DNA from: Tulasnella sp. 424
Lineage: Eukaryota; Basidiomycota; Agaricomycetes; Cantharellales; Tulasnellaceae
Reading direction: 5' to 3'
Assembly: GCA_019633425.1 (NCBI GenBank)
Contig: WSUB01000004.1
Span: forward strand, 310,001 to 374,000
DNA length: 64,000 nt
The notes below the pieces were generated by a model that was not told the DNA's origin, searched no databases, and saw nothing but the letters and a program-made list of their open reading frames with translations. How positions within the stretch are numbered: the stretch's first letter is position 1; each line of letters begins with the position of its first letter. Below, piece after piece: positions 12,401 to 22,624 of this stretch. Both the position numbers and the translations under genes were made by a program.

Positions 12401-12860
12401 CCGACAGCAGATGGCCGACTGGATCCGATCCCAAGGCCCTTCTTCAAGACTCTGTCGGTGGGGATTACTTGCTTTATATGCCGGACGAGCCGATTCTCCG
12501 CCACGCACCTTCCGTTGTTTTCGCTCCGCTCTCCCACCATTATTCCTCTTGCCATCCTTCTGTTTTCCTCCTTCCTTCCCCCCCTTTCCATCCGACCATC
12601 CGACCCCCGCCATCTTCGCCGTTCCCTGCACGGCTTGGCTGCCTGAAATGCGCTTATAATCTCGTCGTCAGGACGTTCATTATCGGTTCGAAACGAGGCT
12701 CTTGTTCCAACCGCACTTCTCCTGTAACATAACATATCAGCCACACCGCGTTTTGGCCGGCCTTGATTCATCAGTTACTCAAAAAGCCCATCGGAAAGAA
12801 GCTGCCCTCCCCTCAAGGCTCTCTCTCTCTCTTCTCCCTCCCTCGTACTTTGTGCATTCA
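9439..12860. other. 3.4 kb gene-poor stretch, nothing recognised
   Basis: I searched both strands for splice-connected proteins and found none. Open frames exist (for example 11005-11616 on the minus strand, 203 codons) but look like chance: arginine- and serine-rich with no family resemblance. TATA-like sequences occur at about 9671 (TATAAATGG) and 11495 (TATATAAGG) without a convincing gene downstream. Diverged or lineage-specific genes, or an unspliced non-coding RNA, cannot be excluded. The last 130 bases are the pyrimidine-rich leader of the DUF6593 gene. Confidence 0.5.
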
Positions 12861-13751
12861 ATGAGCGGCTTTGATCCGAACACCGACTTGGTTCTTCGAT
12901 GGGAGTTCGACCCCGATGAGATGCGCAAGCTCACTATTTGGATGACCCACCCGCAATCCCAAGAGGATCTCAAGTTGTATAATGTGGGTCCGGATCCGTG
13001 CCGTCACCATCGACGTCGGAGTTCTCAAGGCCGTTTTACCCATAGTTCTCCACTCACGAACGTATGACAACGTATTACCGGTGGAATCTCATTGTAAGGA
13101 CCGCAGCCGACTGCTGCCATCCCTTCTCTGGACTCTGACCCTCCTGCGGTTCTTATTGGAATAATTCAGACGGGGCGGTACGAGAACGCCGGCAACATCG
13201 AATGGAATACCTTGCGTAACATTAGGCTCAACATGGGCTTACGGTCTCTATCCATCGACTCGATGGCCTGGAAGAACAAGAACAACAGCAGGTCGAATGA
13301 TATTTACATACGGTCCGGCGGCGTTCGACTGACGCGTCCTGCCCCCTCAGATCGCGGCGTTTCAAGGCGCTGAACAACATCGAATACAAATGGAGGCCTG
13401 TTGAGACCGACCCGGCTAACTTGGAGGTAAGCCTGCTGCCTACGCCGTCTCTAGGCGTGCGCCGCAGGACCCGCTGACCCCCGTTAAATCTGTGCTGTGT
13501 CGTACCAGTGCGTCACTGTGTCTGGCAAGAAATTCGTCGCGCTGTACACTTCAGCCGACCAGACATTACGCATAAATCCGCGCGGTCACCCCATTTTAGA
13601 CGATATTGGTGAGAGGGTTACGGTTCTCGCATGTCACGTCCCCTGAGCTAACGCTTTCGCAGTCGTTCTGTGTCTGGTGCATCTCTGGCGTCGCGCCAAT
13701 AACTTTGACTTCCAGCTCCCCGAAGGCGCAGAGGGATCGAGTAATGCTTGA
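12861..13751 (+). CDS. DUF6593 domain protein
   Basis: Six exons (12861-12983, 13046-13093, 13170-13291, 13351-13426, 13509-13608, 13663-13751) encode 185 aa in one frame. The order of features fits the basidiomycete DUF6593 family: an N-terminal strand region, then TYYRWNLITGRYENAGNIEW, a basic SRSRRFKA segment, EYKWRP, and the closing DDIVVLCLVHLWRRANNF. The domain takes up the whole protein. Its function is unknown; the fold is probably beta-rich and tubby- or lipocalin-like, but that is inference. The second exon is short and its acceptor (CCCATAG at 13039-13045) was chosen because it alone joins the frames. There is no signal peptide or membrane segment, so it is probably cytosolic. Confidence 0.82.
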
Positions 13752-14624
13752 TTGGGATGCGGTGGCGGGGCATGCCTCCCCCTCGCACCGCTACCAACCA
13801 ACCCTTCAAAACGATTCGCCCCAGCGCTCCTGACTAAGCAAGCCCACCACGGGACAGTCGCGTGTCCTCAGAGGAACCAGTCGGCCAGCAGCGTGGTGAA
13901 TCATGTTTTCATCTTGGATTTTGTTTGAACGCCCTTCTTGTATTATCGGACTTTCGCTTCGTGGTTCCGGCTCCGTATTTAGTACGATCGACAGACAATG
14001 TCATATTATCATTATTGCACCCCAAGGGAAGAAAATAAGAGCATGAAGGAAGGCACGCGCAAGTAATTTCGGAACCTAGCGCGCTTCGAACTGCACCACT
14101 GTAATAGGGAAGGCGACAATCCAGTACGTCAACCACACGCGCCTATGACATACAACGGGAAACAGGAGCCCGGATCTAAAACTCACTGCGCTGAGTCCTC
14201 TTTTTATACATGATGCGATGCCCGCATTCGCGGCACCGAATCGGCTCCCTGGGCTTGATTGTATTGGAAATTCCACAATCTGCACGGCACTGTCAACCAC
14301 AAGCCCAACTTATCAATCCCCATGCAATAATCTACCAACCAGCACAAAGGTATTCTTGGTCCTTGGGAGGAGGTCTCACGTAGCCAGGGGCATTTTGGGC
14401 TCCTTGACCAGGTTGTTGAGAACTCATCGTGCAATGCCTTCTCGATGCGGTGGTCGTTCTGAACGGAAGTTTTGTTGGTGGCGGTGTTTGGCTGACCTAA
14501 GGCACTGTGGGAGCTCGGTGACTTATGTCAGCGGGAGTGGAGGGGTGAGCAAGCCGGCCTTCAACTTCCCGAAGCGTTCCACTCCACTCATCGCACCCCA
14601 AGGCCTCGGACCCGGACTCGGAAT
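13752..14624. other. Intergenic between DUF6593 and cystinosin genes
   Basis: This holds the 3' flank of the DUF6593 gene and the promoter of the first cystinosin-like gene. An in-frame open stretch reaches back to 14218 but has no family similarity, so I start the transporter at 14625. Confidence 0.45.
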
Positions 14625-15773
14625 ATGTTCGCCCCCAATTTACGGCTACTATCGGACATCCTAGGATGGTCATACTTTACATTATGGAGCATCTCTTTCT
14701 ATCCTCAGGCCTTTTTAAACTATAGAAGAAAAAGGGTGGATGGTAAGGCTGTTTTTGCGTCATGCGACTCAACCGAGACCTGAATTAACCATGACGATCG
14801 ACTTTTTTGGCCTGCAGGCTACTCGATTGATTTCGCGACACTTAACACCATTGCGTTTGGATGCTACTCTATCTACACGATTAATTTCCTTTGGAATGAT
14901 CGTGTTAGGGAGGAGTATCGGCAGCGTCATCACGGGAAGGACAATGCAGTAGCCCCTAACGACTTTGCCTTTGCTATTCACGTTTGTGGAACGTGTTGGA
15001 CTAGGTAGCTCGGCAAGCTGACCTCATGGCTCTCTAGGCGTTTACCCTTTGCTGCATAACGTTGGGGCAAACCTGGATCTATCCTCGAGCCGAGGGTCAG
15101 GAGATCTCTAGGTGGCACCGATTTGTGGTGTCTGCCTTTTTCACTGTGGCCACCATAGAGGCTCTTGCTGTGGTGTCGTCTATTCTGCCAACCATCGACT
15201 TCCTCTATCATTTGTCATACTTCAAACTGTAAGTCCACGACTAGTCAAGAGTGGACGAGAACCAAGCTGACAGCTGTCTTAGGTACGGCTCTGCAGCTAA
15301 ATGCGTTTCGCAGGTGGGTAGCGGCCCCCTTTTCCACCCCACCCTATTCCCACTCGATGACTTACAAGTTTCCCACGAAGGCATATCTAAACTACACGCG
15401 CAAGTCTACTGTGGGCTGGAGCATTGAGAATGTATTGCTCGACTTCTCAGGGGCCATACTTTCCTTGTAAGTCTCTTTGTCTCTCCGATAACGGCATTGT
15501 TTATAGGTCGATCACAGGCTCCAGTCCCTACTCATTGCACATCTCGACGATAACTGGTCCTCGATTACCGGTAATCCAGTGAAGCTGTAAGTGGGGGCGA
15601 GACACAAAGGCAATATAAGCTGACAAGCGTTTTCCAGAGGGCTGTCTATTCTTTCTATCGTATTCCCCTCATTCTTTATGCTTCAGCATTTTGTTCTCTA
15701 TAAAGACCAGCCGAATGAGGAAGCAGGGCGTCGGGCCGAAGCCAATGAACGGACTCCACTTCTAGAGCCATAG
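14625..15773 (+). CDS. Cystinosin-like PQ-loop transporter, tandem copy 1
   Basis: Seven exons (14625-14742, 14818-14981, 15038-15228, 15283-15313, 15381-15466, 15518-15586, 15638-15773) give 264 aa. The first PQ-loop is intact (SFYPQAFLNYRRK, P27-Q28). The second loop reads CVSQAYLNYTRKST at residues 165-178, so the proline of the PQ pair is replaced by serine. Conserved cystinosin elements follow: GWSI, LLDFSGA.LSL, DNWSSITGNP.KLGLS, FFMLQHFVLY. Seven transmembrane helices are expected. Cystinosins export cystine from the vacuole or lysosome with protons; yeast Ers1 is the counterpart. A C-terminal ERTPLLEP resembles acidic-dileucine vacuolar sorting signals. The gene structure is identical to that of the next gene. 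Confidence 0.88.
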
Positions 15774-16043
15774 CTTAGAGCACCCTTTATAATCATTTGT
15801 TATCCTTTGGGCCCCTATGGCGATCGCACCTCACCGGAGGTTTTGACTATCCAGTTGAGATGTCATGGCACGTCATCATGTCGTGCTGCACTGGTCGGCC
15901 AGACGATTCACCGGGAGCACTGGTCCAGCTCACCTCGGGTGCGGTGCTGGCTGCTTACGTTACGCGAATCGTGAATGGCGCGATGACGGCCTTTAAAGAC
16001 CCTCTCCACTCCTTTTCTCCAAGTTTCAACAACAGATTCCACC
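15774..16043. promoter_or_regulatory. Spacer between the two cystinosin-like genes
   Basis: The 270 bp spacer must hold the terminator of copy 1 and the promoter of copy 2. No TATA box or other clear element is seen. Confidence 0.4.
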
Positions 16044-17199
16044 ATGCTCACAAACGGCCTACGAATACTCTCTGATGCTCTAGGATGGTCTTACTTCGTA
16101 ATATGGAGTATTTCCTTCTATCCACAAGCTATTCTTAATTATAAGCGAAAGTCGGTTGAAGGTGAGCTGCGCCCCTGACTGAGCGATGCCAACGCACCGC
16201 TGACTTTTTCATGCCAGGTTACTCGATTGATTTCGCAACACTGAATGCCATCTCATTTGGTTGCTACACTTTCTACACGTCCAACTTTCTCTTTAACGAT
16301 CGAGTGAGAGAGGAGTACCGTCAGCGGCACCACGGGAAAGACAACTCAGTTGCCCCTAACGACTTGGCCTTTTGTATTCATGTGCGTTAAGGATCATGCA
16401 GCGAGTACTTCAACGAGCTGACCAGATCATCCTTTAGGCCTTCGTTCTTTGCTGCATTACTCTGTCCCAGACTTGGCTCTATCCCCGAGCACCGGGTCAG
16501 GAGCTGTCTGCGTGGCACCGTTTTGTGGTTTCTGCTTTCTTCACCATCATCATCATTGAAGGACTTTCTGTAATATCCGACATAATACCAACCATCGACT
16601 TCCTTTATCATTTATCTTATTTCAAGCTGTAAGTCAGCGTTCTTCGAGAGTCTCTGAGAGCTGGTCGAGCTGGCAGGCGCTAACCCGTTAACGTTGCAGG
16701 TACGGCTCCACCGCGAAATACGCGTCACAGGCGAGTAATGCCCCCCCACTTCCCTACCACTCCAACGACTTACAGTCTTCCTCTCTCCATAGGCGTATCT
16801 CAATTACAAGCGCAGATCCACCAAGGGATGGAGCATCATTAATGTCCTCCTCGATTTCTCAGGCGCCATACTCTCATTGTGAGTTTAGACGGGTCCCGCC
16901 GAATTGAGATACGGCTCCCAACTCGCCCCACAGGTTCCAAGCGTTGCTGATCGCCCAGATTGACAATAACTGGTCTTCAATAACGGGCAACCCCGCAAAG
17001 CTGTAAGTGGTGGCAGGCGGCAGCGCTTTTCGGTGGATAGCTGACGCGATGCTTTCTACACAGAGGGCTGTCGATCCTCTCAATTGCGTTCCCGTCGTTC
17101 TTCATGCTCCAGCATTTCGTCCTCTACAACGAACATTCCGATATTGAAACAGGTCCACCAGTTAAGTATGACGAAACCTCCAAACTGCTAGAAGCCTAG
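16044..17199 (+). CDS. Cystinosin-like PQ-loop transporter, tandem copy 2
   Basis: Seven exons (16044-16161, 16218-16381, 16438-16628, 16700-16730, 16793-16878, 16934-17002, 17064-17199) have exactly the same lengths as those of copy 1 and again give 264 aa. This shows tandem duplication after the introns were in place. P27-Q28 is present (SFYPQAILNYKRKS). The second loop is YASQAYLNYKRRST, with serine in place of proline as in copy 1, so this change predates the duplication. Intron 4 starts with GC (CAG|GCGAGT at 16731) where copy 1 has GT, a clear GC-AG intron. The C-terminus is acidic and ends TSKLLEA, keeping a dileucine. The copies differ throughout, so both are probably functional and partly diverged. 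Confidence 0.88.
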
Positions 17200-17488
17200 T
17201 CTGTGTACGATCACAACAAACCGATGTTATTATTGCGCCATACGATACATTTCATTTTATTGAGCTTCGAGAATCGATCGAGGTCCGGAATTGGTCCACC
17301 CGGCGTGCTCCGAGTGGGAAACTGTGGGAAAGAGATAACCGGGTTGCTGACTAAATCAGATGACTGATAACGAGACCGGGCTGACTAAAGCACTTCACGT
17401 ACAAACACTGCCGGTTCGTTCGACCTCCACCCGCTTCGTTTTTCTTCACTTTCCCCCCACGATTCAGCCTTCACTTGACTAACCTGAG
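17200..17488. promoter_or_regulatory. Promoter of the bZIP gene
   Basis: About 290 bp, with a CT-rich stretch directly before the start (17430-17470). No specific site is claimed. Confidence 0.4.
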
Positions 17489-19525
17489 ATGAGCAACGCT
17501 CAAAATCAATCTACTTCAGAAATTGACGAGAGTGTTGGGGTGAGCTGCTGCGCACATTAGGTCTTTTTTCTGGGTAGTTCTGTTAAAAAGTTGGATGTTT
17601 GCCAAAAAGACACCGGAAGACCTCCATGATCATAATGAAACCTCTGTCGGCCCAAGCAAACCTGGACGCAAGAAGAACCCAAAGTAAGGAATTCGTGCTG
17701 CGGATCGAGGGCCAGGTCAGGATTTGCTAAGCCGCTCTCCTTTCATAATCCGTTAGTACGCAGGCGGCGAGGCGTGACCAGAATCGAAGTAGGCACAGGC
17801 TGCCAAAGCAGTTTGACAATACCACAGACCCTTTATATATAGCTTACTTACTCCTATTGCAGTCGCTCAACGGGAATTCCGGCTCCGGAAGCAGCAAAAG
17901 GTACTGTCTCGCATTTGTTTTGCTTGACAGATAGACGCTCACACAGTCGGGCTCGCTACCCCGGTGCCTCTCTTCTAATCGCAATTGACAGATCCGTGAC
18001 CTAGAAGCGCGCGTGGAGCTACTCTCAGGAGACAAGGATGAAACCTACGGGCAAATGCGAGAAATTATGCGGAACTTGATGATGGAAAACCAACAACTCC
18101 GAACACTTCTCAAGGAGCTTGGCCGTTTCATCGGCGACGGCGCTGGTGGTCAACTGTCCACGTCCCTAGGCACTATCGGTTGGGGCTTAGACCAGTTCAA
18201 CGGCTTCATCAATCGCTCAGAGACCGACACCGCGTTCGAAACGTTCCAGGCACTCAAGCGGACTAAGGATCCCGCCGCCAAGACTCCAGACGGTGGCGAG
18301 GGTGCTGGTGAAGGGTCTGATAATAGGAAACGGAGGAGAACTACCGACTCTAACCCATCATCGTCGAACGGAATTGGGGGACCTTTCGGGCTTGGAGGTC
18401 CTGTGGCTGCATCGCCAACGTCGGGCCCTTCACCAAGCACGACAGCGGCATTCGCCTCTCTAATGGACTCTCAGGTATTCGGCGCTTCCACAGCAGGTAC
18501 CAACTTCCCATCCCGTCATAACTCCATAAACATGTCTGGCGATGCGACCACGACAGTTGGTGGACCATCGTCTTCAAACACACTCCCCATGGCCTCACCA
18601 TCAGGCCTATATCCAGCGAGTTTCGCTCCGCCGCCATCGTCCTTCCTTGGACAAGGCCCTCGTTCTGCAAGTGGGTCAAACCTACCACCTATGCCCCCCA
18701 GCAACACAACGCCAAAATCAAGTTCGGCTGCCAGGGAAATTGCTTCTATGTTCGCCGGGGAATGGTCCGGCATCGACGACCCCGACGTTCTCAAGAAGAA
18801 CGAAGCCGGTATGTCTCTCTTCCATCGACTTCGCTTCATTGGTCTCCTCCGGCTGCGACCTGATCTCTTCCGTCCCGTCCGTTTTTCTGACAGCCCGACT
18901 TTTTAGGTACGGCATCAGGAGAGAGCAGGTTGCCTCAGGAACTTAACATATGGAAGGGACTTGTTAGATATCACCTTGACAATTACCGCCGTAACCCCTC
19001 ATATCATCTACCGCGAAGTCTTAACCCCACACTGGTCCAGCGCACGGTTGCTCATGGTTAGTGAAGCGTCTCGAGCGGCCATTAAACTATGGCAAACTTA
19101 CTTCGTATTAACTTTGCTAGAGCAAATTATCGACAATATTCCATTGCCCGAATTACGCGATCGGATGATTCTGCTCAAAGGTTGGGCCGAATCCTGTATC
19201 CTTCAATTTATGCGCTGATTTCGCTTCGGGGTTACATGCAGATCGGTATTCCCTAGCTGAGGTTGTGCACACCCTGTTCAGTAACTGCACAATTCATGGC
19301 GACGATGTCCTGGCTCACGAAAACTGGGAGGTTCACAAAACTTGGTTGGAGAAGTTCCCGTGAGCACAGTTTGCCCCACTCCGACAACTCCTCCCTTCTG
19401 ACCAGGGCCGACATTTACTTTATTTTAGCTTCCTTGTAGACGAGAACACCCTCGCGATTGCCAACAAATGGCGCCGGGAGCGCGGTGATCCTGAAATCAC
19501 CATGGCAGAACTCATTAAAGAATGA
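17489..19525 (+). CDS. AP-1-like bZIP transcription factor with DUF3425 domain
   Basis: Nine exons (17489-17539, 17610-17683, 17757-17788, 17863-17900, 17992-18808, 18907-19056, 19121-19180, 19242-19359, 19429-19525) encode 478 aa. The basic region RRDQNRIAQREFRLRKQQ (about residues 46-64) has the NxxAQRxFR core of fungal Yap/Pap1-type bZIPs and is split by two introns. A leucine zipper follows (IRDLEARVELLSG to ENQQLRTLLKEL). The middle is Ser/Pro/Gly-rich with a basic KRRRTT patch. The C-terminal domain (RRNPSYHLPRSLNPTLVQRT, then PLPELRDRMILLKG, IHGDDVLAHENWEV, ANKWRRERGD) is DUF3425, often found behind bZIP domains in fungi. It is probably nuclear; its target genes are unknown. The second exon start (17610) is the only acceptor that keeps frame. 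No cysteine-rich redox domain is visible. Confidence 0.85.
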
Positions 19526-19723
19526 AGCGTCGCTGTATCAGCAACATTTCCATGATCATTTAAACGCACAAACCAAAGGATTTTTCTATGTTGTTTTTTT
19601 GCTATATCCAGTTTTCGCTTAACTATTTTATTGAGATGAAACGCTTTCAGACCAGGTCGTGATAGGCACAGACAACTCGTTAAACTACAAATACAGGGTT
19701 GGGACGACATTAAAACGGCTGTA
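19526..19723. terminator. Convergent 3' ends of bZIP and MOB1 genes
   Basis: Only 198 bp lie between the two stop codons. A/T-rich runs near 19580-19630 could serve polyadenylation on either strand. Confidence 0.35.
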
Positions 19724-21030
19724 TCATCGTTTCGCTCCGGGAGCCTCATTCTCTGCTAGGATCGCGTCGTTGAGCTCTTCTAACGGAACGAGTTCCTTCT
19801 TGTCCACCAAATCGAACTAGAACGGGGACGGATCTCAGCATAAATCGTACCAATGGGCACTGGTAAATGACACGTACCTCGTTAACAAACAGGAAGAAGT
19901 GTCGATAGCTGGTATTTAGATGTGCTGTGAGGCGATTTGATCAGTGATGCTCCCGGTTAGCAACGCCTACGATTCCGTTGTACCTTCGATCCCAAGAGCA
20001 CAAATTTGATCAAAGTGGTTGCTGTACAAGTGGGCGTATACACGGAAAAGTCTTCGGAAGATGGTCTTTACAGTGTCACGGAAGTTTCGAGGGAAAGGAA
20101 CACCTGCGTCAAAGTGCAAGCGACAGGGGTCAGCGACCTCATCTCAAACCCTGTGGCCTCGCGGGCGCGCCCCGGGATCTATAGCAGGGGTAGTTATTGA
20201 GTGACGTACCGATCTTGCTTGGGAACACGTTTTCGTCATCTAATAAGTTCTGAACCCATGTCATCAGGTTGTCGATGTACACCGGTGCTGGGAGCTTTGT
20301 GGGGCGCTTGTAGGTTACACCATCCTCCCAAAGATACTCGTATCTAAAAATGTCCGAAGATTGGGCAATATGCCCCGTTTTAGGTGTTGAAACGCATGCA
20401 GATGGCAGAGGGGCGGGAATAGCAACCAAGGTGAGACAAAGCGGTGAAATAACCATGGGAAGCCAGACTCACCGCGGACCTGCGGACATGACAGGGCACT
20501 TGGCAAGAAGAGTTCGCGTGAGGCTAAGTTATGCAATGGGATAGTTGCTGCGGACGGGTGTGCCATACCTCCTGCTTGTTGCAGAATTCGGTCACCGTGC
20601 CATAGAGCATGTTCAAGTGGTTGAAGAAATCAACGGCTGATGGCGGACATTTACTACTACAATCGCATCGCTAGTAGTGCAGGCGACATACCATGTACTG
20701 CGAGCCATTCATTCAGGTCTTCGCCTTCGGGCAGCACGACGGCGGCGCGTAGGTTGCCCGATCCCTATGTGGCCAATTATGTCTTCAGTCCACCTTGAAA
20801 CGCTTCAACTCCAAAAAGCTTAGTCCGCCCGGTTTCCCACTCACAAGCGTGGCCTCTGCGAACTGTCTCAGAGCATATTGTTTCGAGCCTGGGACGTCCT
20901 TACGGGGCTTGAAGGTTCGCGTCTTGCCACTGGGTGGACACAGGGGTAGGAGTGAGTCTCGGTGACCTCAGGCTTAGGGAACTCGTTCTGGGAAAGGAAA
21001 CAGAACTGACATGCCAAAGAAGGAGGACAT
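19724..21030 (-). CDS. MOB1: MOB1 kinase activator
   Basis: Nine exons (21030-21011, 20929-20845, 20764-20692, 20636-20569, 20498-20473, 20343-20210, 20103-19984, 19924-19878, 19816-19724) give 221 aa, the standard Mob1 length. The zinc-site residues are present: C-x4-C in FCNKQECPVMS and H-x4-H in AHLYSNHF. Other hallmarks are MSSFFGIGKTRTFKPRK at the start, LPEGEDLNEWLAVH, YEYLWEDG, APVYIDNLMTWVQ and AHLNTSYRHFFLFVNEF. Mob1 binds and activates NDR/LATS-family kinases (Dbf2/Dbf20 in yeast) in the mitotic exit and septation network. The 20-nt first exon and 26-nt fifth exon are supported by exact family matches across the joins. Confidence 0.93.
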
Positions 21031-21395
21031 GCTGACGAGTTTACCGGTTGATCCGTGGAGTTCTTGGGTCGCGGGTACGCTAGCGCTGGGCCGTGAGGGT
21101 TTTGTGGAGGGGGTGGGCAAACGTTATGTGTGTGCGGGTTGGTCTTGTTGACGCGCTGGGCACGTAAGCTAAACCCGGGACCTACATCAGCTTCGAGCGG
21201 TATTGGAAAGAGACCTCACCGAGCCTCGTGGGTTTAGATGCATCGATGATACCGGAGGAAGCGCAGGAAGAATCTAATCGGTCCCTTCGGAGCTGGCAGA
21301 TGCTTTGCAATCGATCCATAATCAGCACTGGGAAAGATCCGAGGCGTGCTGACAACACTCCCAGAACTGCATCCTTCCCCCTCGACTCACAGATC

Positions 21396-21403
21396 TATAT
21401 AAG
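21396..21403 (+). promoter_or_regulatory. TATA box of the WrbA-like gene
   Basis: TATATAAG lies about 110 bp upstream of the start codon and is followed by a strong CT-rich leader (21420-21500). This is the classic layout of a highly expressed basidiomycete gene. Confidence 0.65.
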
Positions 21404-21513
21404 CTACTCGAGATGGCCCACCAACCTTCCATCATCATCCTCATCTTCTCTCCTCTCTTCACTCAAACCAACTCACCTACTTCTTCCAATCTCCCCCAGC
21501 TCCGTTAGCAAGA

Positions 21514-22367
21514 ATGGCCAGGATTGCTGTCATCTACTATTCTCTCTACGGCCACTGCAAGGTTCTCGCTGAGAGGGCCCTCGCTGCTGCCAAGGCCGAC
21601 GGTGCCAATGCTGAGATCTATCAGGTGTAAGTGGCAGCGTCTTGCGAGTGCGACGGTCGGATCTGACCGTGACTTTCGCCCTCTCCAGTCCTGAAACCCT
21701 CAGCGAAGAGATTCTTACCAAGATGCACGCTCCTCCCAAGGCTGACCATCCTGTAATCACCACCGAAAAGCTCACTGAGTTCGACGGCTACATCTTCGTC
21801 ATCCCTACTCGTTACGGTCGTGCCGTTGGTCAATTCTCCGCCTTCTTCGACGCTACCGGCGGTCTCTGGGCTAAGCAGGTGAGTATCTCATCAAGGAGGA
21901 GAAGGTGAATAGACTGACTCAGTTTGATTGCTTTAAAGGCTCTATCCAAGAAGCTCGCTACCATCATCACTTCCACGGGCACTCAGCATGGTGGACAGGA
22001 AACTACCGCTCTCACTACCCTCCCCTTCTTCGCTCACCAGTGAGTACACACTTCAGCATTTGGATGATGTTCCCAGGCTATATTGCTTACATGTTATCTT
22101 ATCAACAGCGGTATCATCTTCGTCCCTCTCGGTTATGCCACTCCTGATCTCATGAATATGGACCAAATCCTCGCTGGTGGCCCATGGGGTACGTCGCAGA
22201 CCTACCCTTTCTTCTTAATCAAATCTGACACTCTTTCGACTCTAGGTGCTGGTACCCTCGCTGCAGCTGATGGTAGCCGACAGCCATCCGAGATGGAACT
22301 CACCATCACTGACGTTCACGCGAAGCACTTCACTGGTGTCGTCAAGCAGTTCGTCAAGGGTGCTTGA
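21514..22367 (+). CDS. WrbA-type flavodoxin-fold NAD(P)H:quinone oxidoreductase
   Basis: Five exons (21514-21626, 21689-21878, 21939-22039, 22109-22188, 22246-22367) encode 201 aa, typical of fungal Pst2/Ycp4/WrbA proteins. The FMN phosphate loop is YYSLYGHC near the N-terminus. PTRYGRAVGQFSAFFDATGGLW, STGTQHGGQETT and FVPLGYA are family landmarks, and the C-terminus ends ELTITDVHAKHFTGVVKQF. These enzymes reduce quinones by two electrons, avoiding semiquinone radicals, which in wood- and litter-decay fungi also helps metabolise lignin-derived quinones. The strong TATA box, CT-rich leader and C-ending codon preference suggest high expression. Confidence 0.93.
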
Positions 22368-22624
22368 ATTTTTTCCCGTAGTTTATTGTAGAATCCGGTA
22401 GTGATGCCCCGACGATGTATTTGGGAATAAAATGGTTAACCCGATATCTCCTTAATCGCTCGACACATGACGTTGGCAAACATAAGCATCTCCGCGGCTC
22501 AACGGAGTTGCGGAAGCCGTGTGAAGCGGCCGCACGAATTGACCGATCTGTGTACGCAGTGAACTTTGATTTCCAAGAAATCTGCAAAGCCCTAATCACA
22601 CAACGGAAACCAGTACATATTGTG
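22368..22624. terminator. Convergent 3' region
   Basis: 257 bp between the stops of the WrbA-like gene and the F-box gene. No further gene is seen. Confidence 0.35.
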
